This document shows, piece by piece, positions 41,096-52,431 of a stretch of 64,000 nucleotides of DNA. Position numbers and translations under genes: made by a program. The notes below the pieces were generated by a model, which worked only from the letters and a program-made list of their open reading frames with translations, was not told where the DNA came from and did not search any database. The stretch's first letter is position 1. Every line of letters begins with the position of its first letter. This DNA is from Anthoceros angustus (Eukaryota; Streptophyta; Anthocerotopsida; Anthocerotales; Anthocerotaceae). The stretch spans positions 265,810 to 329,809 of the forward strand of contig MU008204.1 of the NCBI GenBank assembly GCA_010909165.1, read 5' to 3'.

Positions 41096-43804
41096 TACGT
41101 TGGCAGGAAATCAGAAATTCTGTTAACGTTGCCGAACCCTAGGCAAACAGCCTGGTCATTCTGTTGACTACAGGTGATGAAATCTAATCTTTTGGATGTT
41201 GGTCCTCCTCATGTAGAGCTCAAAGAGCGACACCTAGGCTAGGCTAGCCTCACGCATATCACTGCCGAGTTTCCGCACAACACCAATAGTGATGTTGTGG
41301 CTCATCCCCTTCTGTCCCTTGCATGATCTCAAACAGACGACAAGCTTTTCCATGGACTCTTGCCATTGTTGCTCAGGTCATTATGCATGAATCAAAGTTT
41401 GAAGCTGATGATACGGGGTTCAGTTCCGTTCCTCCCACCGTGACGGTTCAACGCTCACTCAAATTAACACTCTTCGCACACAGCTTTCAAAAGAGAGTTA
41501 GTTATACACTACAAGATTGACCTCTGCTTGCTTCTTCCGGTCGCTGGCCGAACAAGCTGTAGGCTCCATTAAGACGTCCAATCTTTCCCGAGACAAATCT
41601 ATTCAAGTGCAGAGAGCTTATAAGGAACAGCAGACGGCGTTGCCTGCCTGAGCTTCATTTCTTCAAAGAGCAAGATTGAACTTGCTTGCTTTTGCAAGAC
41701 CACGGTCGTCTGAACGTATGCGACTGGAGCATGATTCCACCCTCTGTTCTCCAAAAACAGACAGGAGGAAAGATTCCTGCACCTGCTTCACATCACATCA
41801 CATGACAGCAAGCCTTGAGGATAATGTTGTGTGTGATAAAAACAGGAGGCAAGCCAAATTCCCTCCCCAATGTTGCTAAGCGAGCAGACCCAAAACACCT
41901 TGTAATGGATCTGCCTTTTCCAGCGCATGAATATTGCAATGTGGTGTGCACTTGCATTCAGTCTGACTCCTTTTGATGGTGATCATGAGTTGTGAATCAC
42001 TTGATGCCCTCGAAGTGGCGCAGAATGGAAGTGTCGACCCGAGCACGCGCTGGAAGGAGGAAAGCCGGCCTCCCCGCCGTTTGCTGATGTGTGTGATCTC
42101 CTCAGCATCCACATTGAGGCCGCAGGCGCAGGTGCAGGTGCAGGTGCAGGTGCAGGCGGAACGAATGGCCTGAAATTTTGACAGGGACGATCTTGTTCAT
42201 TGGTTATTAATACTGTAGTTTATTGGTTATTGTGTTGTTATTGAGGTCGTGGCATGAAACAATAAACCATATTGATTGCACAGGGGTGTGCACAAGTGTT
42301 AATAAAGCGTTTTGTGCCCAGGCTGTAGTACGGCATGGGTGAGGGTCTGTAGGATACCTCACCGTTAGGTCGTGCAGCCTCGAACTACCTACGGTAGACA
42401 GGTCTTCATATCCGTCGTCGGCTGGTCAGAGTGGGAAGCCGTGGGAAACCGTGTAGCCCGGCCGGCCGGCTGGGTGCACGTGTCAGACGAATGAGCTCCT
42501 GGCTATCTATGCCAGGAGTCGACAGCCAGCCGACACTCTGACGGATCCCCTTTTCCCATTTGTTTTTTTTTTGAATCGCCAGACCTGGTTCTGGGGCCCA
42601 CCAAGCCTCAAACACTTGGCGGGCATGGGCATCTTCCATGCCCCAACTCCTACATCTTCACAAGGCACTCAGCCTCAAGCCTCAAGCCTCAAGCCTCAAG
42701 CCTCAAGCCTCAATTTCCCCTATCTTCAAGTCTTCATAAGCTTCACAGTTGTGAATGACCATCCAGAACCGCTGCACTACCATCTCTCTCTCGTTTCTCA
42801 AGTCCACACCGGTGACACATGAATTTGGCAGTCATTGCACATGCCAACGTTTTTCGTGACTAACAAGGTGTGCCATCAGCCCATTAGCCCACCACATGCC
42901 AAGCCCACTTTCTCCGAATCTTCTCTCTTCCTCACACACTTCCTTCCTTCCTTCCTTCCTTCCTTCCTTCCTTCCTTCCTTCCTTCAATACCAACTGAGT
43001 TTGTGGAACATGTCCTCCTCCATGCTCATCTTCAAACTCATGCTCACGCTCCTATCAGCAGCTTTCACCACATGTCACACCCATCTTCCCCTCCCAGTGA
43101 GTGAACTTTGATGCAACATTGTCCTGCCTTCGCCATCGTCATACCTGCTAACCTGCTGACTTTCTCAACCTTTCTATCCCACCTGCCAACTGCACATACC
43201 AACTGGCATTGCGATTGCGAGCTTCCAACTTCACGACTTGCTCCAAGCATCGCTGCCCACGCTCTACGTCACCGTGGGAGCTTTCAGGCCAGCACGTTCT
43301 CAGCGTCACCTAACTGGCCTGCCCGGCCAAACACATCAACCATGCAATTGTAGTGAGGGTTCCATGGTCATCCATCATCATCCTCGAGTATCGCTGGGCC
43401 AGCCCTCCTGCACCGCCACCAGGAGGAGACATATGAAAGTGGTCTCATCTCTTGCTGCAGTATGTCTTGAAAACAGTGGATTGCCACGTGGCCGTCACCA
43501 TTCAGGCACGAAGGGAGGCTGTTTGTTTGTTCCACACACCGCTGAAGGCCCTGCCCGGGAGCTACAAGCTGTGGTATGGGAGGATGGAGGCTGTGCGCAC
43601 GCACCACACCTTCCAGAGGGCTATGGTGGCTACGCTGCATGTACTACAGCTGCTATTGTAGGACAGCAGCTGAGAGGCCTAACGCTATGTTGGACTGGAT
43701 GTTTGGGAGTGCTTTGCCATATCCGTCATGCTCATAGCCCAACACTTGAGAACCAGGTTGGAGTCACAGCACCTCCTGGATCGCTGCGTGTACGCAGCGT
43801 GAAG

Positions 43805-44821
43805 CCAGCACCAGCATGAGAGGCGCCGGGAAGGGCTGCAGGAGTTCCGCGGAATCTTGCACGGATTCAGGAGGGAATTCTTGGCGGACGCCTAGGACGT
43901 GGATGAGAGGCAGGCGGACGAGATTCTGCACAGCCAGCAGGCTGAACGTGATGTGATAATCGAGGACAGCCACGGTAACGCACTGCAGGCCGGGCACCGG
44001 GCCAGCCAGACCCACTTGCGGGAGCACATTGCCAGCGGGGAATTCGTCTACAACATCCGGGAAGGTTCAGCCGACGTCCGCGTTCGCAATGCTGGCCTCT
44101 TCAACACCGCTAACAGGTTCAAGCTTCCGATTCTCCAGAATGTCAACTTGGGTGCATCATACGGCCGTCTCGAGCCGGTACTTCCTGTCCCTGTTTTCGC
44201 CATTGAATCTGGACGGCAAGGTCGGGATTCTAATTTTCTGCAATGGCTTTCACCTCACTGCTCCCGGCGGCTTGATTGTGTACCTGGAACTGTCTCAGAA
44301 TGCAATTTTGGCTCCTCAATGGGCTGTCAACGGCCATATCCTCGTGCACATCCTGAGAGGGTCCGCCAGACTGGAAATTTCTGGCAACAACGGAGAGCGA
44401 CTCGTGAGCCAGGACATCAAGGAAGGTGATGCGTACGTAGTCCCACGCTTCTACCCGCACGGCGTCCAGGCTGGAAACGAAGGTTTGGAATGGATTGCCT
44501 TCCACACCACAGACCAGTAAGCTGCTTAGCCATAGCCAATTTGATGCTTCCACCATTATCCAGTGCCGACCCACCATTATCCAGTGCTGACCCAACGTTC
44601 TCCTGAACCTGCTCCTGTTCAGGCCTTTCGTTGAGGCTCTTGCAGGCAGCACATCCGTTTACAGGAACCTCCCGGAAGAGGTGGCAGCTGCAGCCTTCAA
44701 TGTGGATGTTCACAAGATTAGGCAGCTGAGGGAACGCCGGAGGCCAGCTTTCCTTCTTCCAGGACGTGGCCGCGACAACTTCGACAGCTCCTTCCTCCGC
44801 TACTTCAAGAGCAGCAAGTGA
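43805..44821 (+). pseudogene. 11S-globulin copy D, 3' half with intact second cupin
   Basis: Exon 3 remnant 43805-44177, exon 4 44299-44516, exon 5 44623-44821; donor/acceptor phases agree. Exon 4 keeps the C lost in A-C, so DAYVVPRFYPHGVQAGNEGL and WIAFHTTDQ read through and join exon 5. Exon 3 has a TAG at about 43893 where C has TGG, and it is diverged and shortened (EILHSQQ for EFLQSQQ plus a deletion). D is the least recently copied of the 3' halves. As a whole it lacks a 5' half. Confidence 0.85.
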
Positions 44822-47800
44822 AGCGAGCGAGCCTTTCGTAAATGTAGATGAAAACTGAGCGAGATCCTTCCACAAATGTAGATACACTGCAAGCAGGCTT
44901 CAGAGCCTTTCTTTGTTGAGACTTGTTGAGAAATAAATTTTTAGTGTACAAGACTAAAATCTTTTGTGAATCCTTCCAAGTTGCTGCACTTGGTGCAGTC
45001 AAGTCTTCCTTAGAACATGTTCAGGTTGTGCAGTCTGTCCAGTTTCTGTCCTTGCCTGCATGGGCATCAGTATGGAAGCTGTTGCCAACTGTGTGCCATG
45101 CATGCTCTCTCATTCTCCGTAACTTCACTATTTCCTTCCAGCAATCTGGGCCCTCTAGGGGACTCCTGTACCTAGCTGAGAGGATGGTGAGTATGGCACC
45201 CTAGGGAATGCTCAGAAACTTGTCAGAAAGATTTGGTGACCTGGAACGCCATGATGGCAGTGTTCCCAGGCATGGCAGGGCAAGTAAGCCCTTCAACTTC
45301 ACGGAGTCATGCATGAGTGTGCCCCAATTTTGTGACATTTGCGTGTATCCCATGCGTCTGCAAGTTTGGGCACCCCAGCTTTTCAGATGGGGAAGAACGA
45401 GAACATCAAATCCAAGTGGTTTGTACCAGCGGCTTGGTATTGGTGAACATGTTGACACGTTGTGACGTGGAAAGCCATGACAGCGGGATATTGTTGCATG
45501 CTAACGTAGCAGGGTGAGTTGGACTGCCATCGTGGCAGTGTCTTCCCAAGAGATGGGTCAGGAAGCTTTTCTTCTCTACAGGAGCTAAGCAACAAGAAGG
45601 CATGCCCTGAACCCTTTTCCGCAACTTTCAGTCTTTTGGTATGCAACGTGAACATGGGAGGGAATGGGGATGGGGCTAGAGTTGGCCTGCAAGCTGAAAA
45701 TGTAATAAGATTCCACCAAAACAAAATGTAATCAGAGGAAATTGGGGCTAAAGTTGGCCTACGAGCTGAAATATAACAGACACCTAATCTAACTACTCAG
45801 GTCATTCCCTGTCAGCTGACAGATGACATTCACTGTCAGCCGACAGATGATGAGCCCCAGTAGCAGTAGTTGTAGACCAGGTTCTCGATGACCTTGCAGT
45901 CCGAAATTTTCTCATTTTCTGCACTACTAGTGGAACTGAGAGCAAGACACTAGGTTGTTTTCAACACTTTGTTTCCAGGTGCCTAGGCTGATGAAATCTG
46001 GCAGAGCTGCATGCTTGCGACAAGGTAGAACAAAGAGAGCCAGTCTCTGCATGAAGGCCATCTTCAGTGGTTGTTCAATTCACACTGTCAGGAGCTTTCC
46101 GGAACACCTGGCTGCCAAGCACCTGGTGTGGCTACAAGATGCCGCCCATGTTGTGGGACAGTACTAGTGAGACCCAAAGGCCAACGCCGTGTTGAACCGG
46201 CACTGGGGGCATGTTTGCCATATCCGGTCATGCTGCCCTCCCGATACTGAGGAAGTGGGTTGCAGTCTGGGCAGCATTTGAGTCGATCACTGCGTGACAG
46301 CAGCTATCGAGCAAACTTGCGGTGTTATCAAATTGGGTACCATACTACTCGTTCGCCGTCCCTTGGCCTTGGCCTTGTCCTGCCTGTGCGCAGCGGTGGG
46401 ACACAGAGCCGAGTGCAGCTGGAAATTTGTGAGCAGGCCAGCAGGGTGTGTTGATTCAGACTTCTCTGAAGTTCGACCCCAACCATGTGGAGGATTTCAT
46501 ACAGTTTTGGTGTCTGCCAAGAGGTGGCAGGAACAAGTTGGCTCGGTGTGTGAATTATGAGACCTTCCAGTCTGTGAAAGGCAACACCAGGCAACAGCGC
46601 TAGCTGTGGCTGGAGTTGTGCCACTTGCTCACCACCCATGCGCCCGGTTGATGGTTGATGCTATCATTCGTAGCGGATTCGCAAGTTAAGTTTACTGATG
46701 AGGCCTACCTAGGTCGACTTTGGACAGCTCTTGCAGACTACTACATCCGTAGAAGCTTTTTGAGAAAGCCAGAGATGTGTATGAAGAGGAGCGATGACGA
46801 CTGTGATAACTGTGACACATTTCACTCTCATTTTTGATGCCTGCACTCAATTTGAGGACAGCTAGGATGGAGACAATGGATGTGGGGCATCCCACGACTT
46901 GGAAGAGTAGGATGTGGCCGCATCGGAGGCAGACGGGGAGCTTGACAATAAGAAGGAAAAACAGGGCTGCTTCTCTTCCTTCAAACAGTGGCAGAGCTGG
47001 TGTGGGAGCGCGCGAGCTTCTGCTTCTGTCAAACTTCTGGTTGAAGGATGATAACGATGTCGACATAAGGCTGGATCGCCGGCCAGAAGTGGTAAGCAGT
47101 GTTCCCCTCAGGCAAAATCCACACAATGTGCATGAAATGGCATAAGAGAGCGGAGCTTTCAAGGATAACCCAGCCAAGCAGATGCTTACATTCACAGAAG
47201 CTGTCAACACTGTGGGCAAGCCATGTGACATACGCTATGGATGGCCTTTGCCATTGTACGAAGCCCACAACGATCTTGAGAATGTAAGGGTGATTCTCGA
47301 TAAGGCCGTGCAAGACAGTTGATGATCTGGCTACCGTGTGGTGTGACAGGGCAGGGCAGGGCAGGGCAGGGCAGAAATTTCAAAGGTGCTCTGGAACTAA
47401 TGAGACGTGCAGCTGCTGAGCCTAATGCTGCAGTGAGGAGGAAAGGTAAGCACTTTGTGGGCGGCTAGTCATGCACATGCACGTGAACAAGAAGTTGGAC
47501 ATATCTGATGAGGAGTGTATATCTTGTTCTGTAATCTTGTGCTCGTGGACTGCTTACAGTTGCTGCAGATGGCGAAGAGCCAGTTGAGATGAAGCCCTGT
47601 GGACAGCTTCTACGTTGGCAGGAAATCAGAAATTCTGTTAACGTTGCCGAACCCTAGGCAAACAGCCTGGTCATTCTGTTGACTACAGGTGATGAAATCT
47701 AATCTTTTGGATGTTGGTCCTCCTCATGTAGAGCTCAAAGAGCGACACCTAGGCTAGGCTAGCCTCACGCATATCACTGCCGAGTTTCCGCACAACACCA

Positions 47801-49735
47801 ATAGTGATGTTGTGGCTCATCCCCTTCTGTCCCTTGCATGATCTCAAACAGACGACAAGCTTTTCCATGGACTCTTGCCATTGTTGCTCAGGTCATTATG
47901 CATGAATCAAAGTTTGAAGCTGATGATACGGGGTTCAGTTCCGTTCCTCCCACCGTGACGGTTCAACGCTCACTCAAATTAACACTCTTCGCACACAGCT
48001 TTCAAAAGAGAGTTAGTTATACACTACAAGATTGACCTCTGCTTGCTTCTTCCGGTCGCTGGCCGAACAAGCTGTAGGCTCCATTAAGACGTCCAATCTT
48101 TCCCGAGACAAATCTATTCAAGTGCAGAGAGCTTATAAGGAACAGCAGACGGCGTTGCCTGCCTGAGCTTCATTTCTTCAAAGAGCAAGATTGAACTTGC
48201 TTGCTTTTGCAAGACCACGGTCGTCTGAACGTATGCGACTGGAGCATGATTCCACCCTCTGTTCTCCAAAAACAGACAGGAGGGAAAGATTCCTGCACCT
48301 GCTTCACATCACATCACATGACAGCAAGCCTTGAGGATAATGTTGTGTGTGATAAAAACAGGAGGCAAGCCAAATTCCCTCCCCAATGTTGCTAAGCGAG
48401 CAGACCCAAAACACCTTGTAATGGATCTGCCTTTTCCAGCGCATGAATATTGCAATGTGGTGTGCACTTGCATTCAGTCTGACTCCTTTTGATGGTGATC
48501 ATGAGTTGTGAATCACTTGATGCCCTCGAAGTGGCGCAGAATGGAAGTGTCGACCCGAGCACGCGCTGGAAGGAGGAAAGCCGGCCTCCCCCGCCGTTTG
48601 CTGATGTGTGTGATCTCCTCAGCATCCACATTGAGGGCCGCAGGCGCAGGTGCAGGTGCAGGCGCGGAAGGAATGGCCTGGAATTTTGACAGGGACGATC
48701 TTGTTCATTGGTTATTAATACTGTAGTTTATTGGTTATTGTGTTGTTATTGAGGTCGTGGCATGAAACAATAAACCATATTGATTGCACAGGGGTGTGCA
48801 CAAGTGTTAATAAAGCGTTTTGTGCCCAGGCTGTAGTACGGCATGGGTGAGGGTCTGTAGGATACCTCACCGTTAGGTCGTGCAGCCTCGAACTACCTAC
48901 GGTAGACAGGCCTTCATATCCGTCGTCGGCTGGTCAGAGTGGGAAGCCGTGGAAACCGTGTAGCCCGGCCGGCTGGGTGCACGTGTCAGACGAATGAGCT
49001 CCTGGCTATCTATGCCAGGAGTCGACAGCCAGCCGACACTCTGACGGATCCCCCCTTTTTCCCATTTGTTTTTTTTTTTTTGAATCGCCAGACCTGGTTC
49101 TGGGGCCCACCAAGCCCCTCAAACACTTGGCGGGCATGGGCATCTTCCATGCCCCAACTCCTACATCTTCACAAGGCACTCAGCCTCAAGCCTCAAGCCT
49201 CAATTTCCCCTATCTTCAAGTCTTCATAAGCTTCACAGTTGTGAATGACCATCCAGAACCGCTGCACTACCATCTCTCTCTCGTTTCTCAAGTCCACACC
49301 GGTGACACATGAATTTGGCAGTCATTGCACATGCCAACGTTTTTCGTGACTAACAAAGGTGTGCCATCAGCCCATTAGCCCACCACATGCCAAGCCCACT
49401 TTCTCCGAATCTTCTCTCTTCCTCACACACTTCCTTCCTTCCTTCCTTCCTTCAATACCAACTGAGTTTGTGGAACGTGTCCTCCCTCCATGCTCATCTT
49501 CAAACTCATGCTCACGCTCCTATCAGCAGCTTTCACCACATGTCACACCCATCTTCCCCTCCCAGTGAGTGAACTTTGATGCAACATTGTCCTGCCTTCG
49601 CCATCGTCATACCTGCTAACCTGCTGACTTTCTCAACCTTTCTATCCCACCTGCCAACTGCACATACCAACTGGCATTGCGATTGCGAGCTTCCAACTTC
49701 ACGACTTGCTCCAAGCATCGCTGCCCATGCTCTAT
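44822..49735 (+). repeat. Tandem unit U3, truncated on the right
   Basis: Follows U1/U2 up to GCTGCCCATGCTCTATG and then breaks at about 49736 into unrelated DNA, before the SYF1 N-terminal and 11S segments. It contains a PPR relic (45171-45640), 11S 5' relic (46040-46425) and SYF1 relic (46420-47610, GGGCA x5 at 47349-47373). Its microsatellites are shorter than in U1/U2 (CTTC x6 at 49430-49453; three CCTCAAG units). Confidence 0.9.
46420..47610 (+). pseudogene. SYF1: SYF1 relic, unit U3
   Basis: As in U1/U2 with different indels; here PLRQNPHNVHEMA is in one frame with NFWLKDDNDVDIR, because the word CCCCTCAGG keeps two C residues lost in U1/U2. DLENVR and the GTAAGGGTGATT form are also retained, closer to the fourth copy. 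Not translatable overall. Confidence 0.85.
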
Positions 49736-50514
49736 GCCTTAGGGGACGGACGCGCGTCCTGGCGCACGGCCTAGAACGGTCTCGGCATAATGAAATTAAA
49801 GAGTTGTTGCTTGGAGTACCCAGCTTATACTTCTTTTTCTCTCACTACGATGGAAGCACTTTTACATTTCTATAGTGCTTGGTTTTACCGTTCGTCAATA
49901 GTTATTTAACAGTTCACTGATAACTTGTGACAGTTTTGCTGAAAACTATACGCTAATAGTCTTCCACCGGCGTTGACAGATTGTAAACAGGTGATTTCGG
50001 AGTGTCATTTGGTGCAACTGCTTCTTCAACAGACCGATGCAGGAAGTCGAGTGGAGCCGCGTCTCGGCCCCAGACTCGGCCGCCCCCTTACGCTAGGGAA
50101 CGGACGCTTTTCTTTGATATGTATATGGCTCAGAAAGAAAAATTATCATTTCCATAATTTCATCCATACGAAAATATTTCTGCAACGAAAAATATGATAA
50201 ATTAGAATTTGACATTATTTTTAATTCTTTTTAATTTCATGCACTAACCTCAAAGAGTGCGAATAACTCCTTTTGGCTCTCCGAAAACTACAAACGAAGG
50301 TGGAAAGGAGTTAGTCACTAACCTCCATTTCAAGCCGCAGTTGATCATGCTTTGTGTATACCTTTTTGACCAATGTTAAACAAGTGCTGTGGAGATTTCC
50401 AGTCCTGGCGCCAGGACACATTACGGAAGTGTGCTCGTAAGTTCGGGAAAGACAAAACGTTTACGTCAGTCTTTACATCTTGTTTAAACAAACAATTTAC
50501 AATGATTTACCTTT
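49736..50514. other. Junction DNA right of the tandem array
   Basis: No gene assigned. Two related GC-rich words occur near its ends (TTAGGGGACGGACGC at about 49739 and CTAGGGAACGGACGC at about 50093), possibly remnants of an inserted element, but no clear terminal repeats or target duplication were found. Confidence 0.35.
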
Positions 50515-52431
50515 TTAATATTCTTTGTTGTTTCCGGGTCCTCCATTAGAGCCAACAAATCTTTTGAGCTCTTTACTTTCAAGTGCAGTGGCAATCTCTG
50601 TAACGTCACATGTACGGTTAGAAATTACGGATATTGTGGATATATTGCATCAATTATTGTAGAATGAATCGAAAGAGAGGACAACTTACTCATTTGAATT
50701 TCACTATGTTGCTGGAGTGTTGGATTGGAACCGTCTTCATTATGGATTGGCTCTGTTGGATCTTCAATATTTTGTTCCCAAAGCGGAATGTAGTTCTTCT
50801 TGAAAACTTGGAATATTTCGGGATATTTATAGTGCTCCATCCATTTGCCAAATTCAGAAAATTCTGGGTTGGGACCGTACGTTGGTGCCTGAGCATCAAG
50901 CTCATCAATTTTTCGCTTGCCTTTTTAACCCTATAGAAGTGAGAAGGAAGTCAAGTAAATCTGGGGTTTAGGGTTAATACTATTTTAGATAAACATCAGA
51001 GAAGTGAAGAACCATAGCCTTACCTCATAGTATCCACTATTGTCGATTTTATTATCGACAATATCTATCTTATCCTTGATTTCTTTGGTAGCAGCTGCTT
51101 GTTCTCCTGCAAGCTGTTACACGCGTTTGTTTTAGTTGTTTGGACTTTATTAAAAATACAAACGAAATAGGTTTAAAAATACCTCCAATAGCAATTCAAC
51201 AGAAAGTTGATGCCCGTTGAATCTGTTAACAAGTGTCAGAGTCTCCAACTCTAACTGAGCTATTGTGCGGATATTCTTTTTTATATCCTGAAACCGATCA
51301 AAGATTAAGTCAATATCGAAACAAAATATCAAAATATCAGTCATGATATTTGATTTTACCTTCTTAATTTTTTTCAGTTCATCAGGCATCGCGCGAAGAA
51401 GCTGCAGGTCTTGTTTGTTCATGGATAAGAACATAGTATGTTCTATAACAACTGAAAGGGACAAAATCTATTAGTCGTGTAGACGAGAGAAACCCATACC
51501 AGAAAAATAATCTTACCTTTCTCCACTATCTTCCGTATTTCGAGGAGTGGAAGCTCCATCTCTGGTCTGCCGCCATATCCTGGATCCCCATGGTCAGGAA
51601 CTTTTTTGTTTCAAGGTGCGCTGGCAATGTTATCTTGCTGAACACTCCGATAGTCGCTCTCTGAAAGACATTATATTGATCAGGGAACATAAAGAGTCAA
51701 AGAGAAAGGACAAAGTGACTTCTTACCTTCCTCAATATCCACCATTGCGTCGTCGCTTTCAGATTCCGAACGCATTCTGGAAGGGTCAGAGCCGCTACAT
51801 TAAACCGGATGGTGAGCGTGTACGCACACGCGGTTAAGCGGACGCAAATATTCATTGGATGTTAGGTGATTTTGAGGACTTACATTGAGTACTGCAGGCA
51901 CCTGTTCGTTTGGAATACCCTTCTAAACTCAACACAAGGAAAGAGGGATTGAATGAGTACTGGATACTGCGTTCAACCACTCACTGCCTTGTGATGCAGA
52001 GGTATTGCTGCGCACACCTTCGAACTTAAGACAGTCTCGCCACGAGGATTTAGGTGCAATTTGATCGCTGCTGAATTCTTCTGCACGGACAGACACAGTT
52101 AGTTAAACATCTCGACTGAACATCTTGATCAGGAATTTAGAGTCTCGGAAAGCTTCCTACTCATCAAATCCACATTAGTCTGGCATTTTGGACTTACGGC
52201 TGCAAATTTCACAAGACAACTTGAGCGTAAACCTTTCAATTCTCTTACAAGGCGGTCTTCTCTTGAAGTTCTTTCTTCAGCACGTCGCGCAGCTGCGATT
52301 GCTGCCAATATTGTCCCTTTCCTGCGTAGAAACAAAAACCATCAGAATCAATAGATGGGTGATGCTTATGACCAACACGAAGAACCTTACGATGAACCTG
52401 ACCTTTCACTGCTTGTTGTGACTGCGTTCAT
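50515..52431 (-). CDS. Multi-exon gene of unknown function with coiled-coil-like segment
   Basis: Eleven exons with GT-AG borders, read from the right: 52391-52431 (ATG at 52431), 52198-52321, 52018-52080, 51884-51922, 51727-51794, 51517-51579, 51360-51451, 51183-51287, 51024-51113, 50690-50930, 50515-50597 (TAA). Phases agree at nearly every junction, which random frames would not do. Introns are 60-120 bp. The product is about 335 residues: a basic Ala/Arg-rich start (AAIAAARRAEERTSREDRL), a short acidic part (SESESDDAMVDIEE), a helical stretch (LELETLTLVNRFNGHQLSVE; EIKDKIDIVDNKID) and an aromatic part (FGKWMEHYKYPEIFQVF). Two flaws: a one-base phase mismatch between exons 4 and 5, and an in-frame TAA at 50925-50927 beside a T run. 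No family recognised. Confidence 0.7.

Larger units (their letters stand above)
38305..44821 (+). repeat. Tandem unit U2 (about 6.52 kb), ending with 11S copy D
   Basis: Repeats U1 in the same order: PPR relic 38651-39125, 11S 5' relic 39525-39910, SYF1 relic 39906-41095 with five GGGCA units at 40834-40858, microsatellite core 41096-43480 (CTTC run of 12 at 42939-42986), SYF1 N-terminal relic 43494-43660, 11S copy D. Differences from U1 are mostly one-base indels. Confidence 0.92.
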
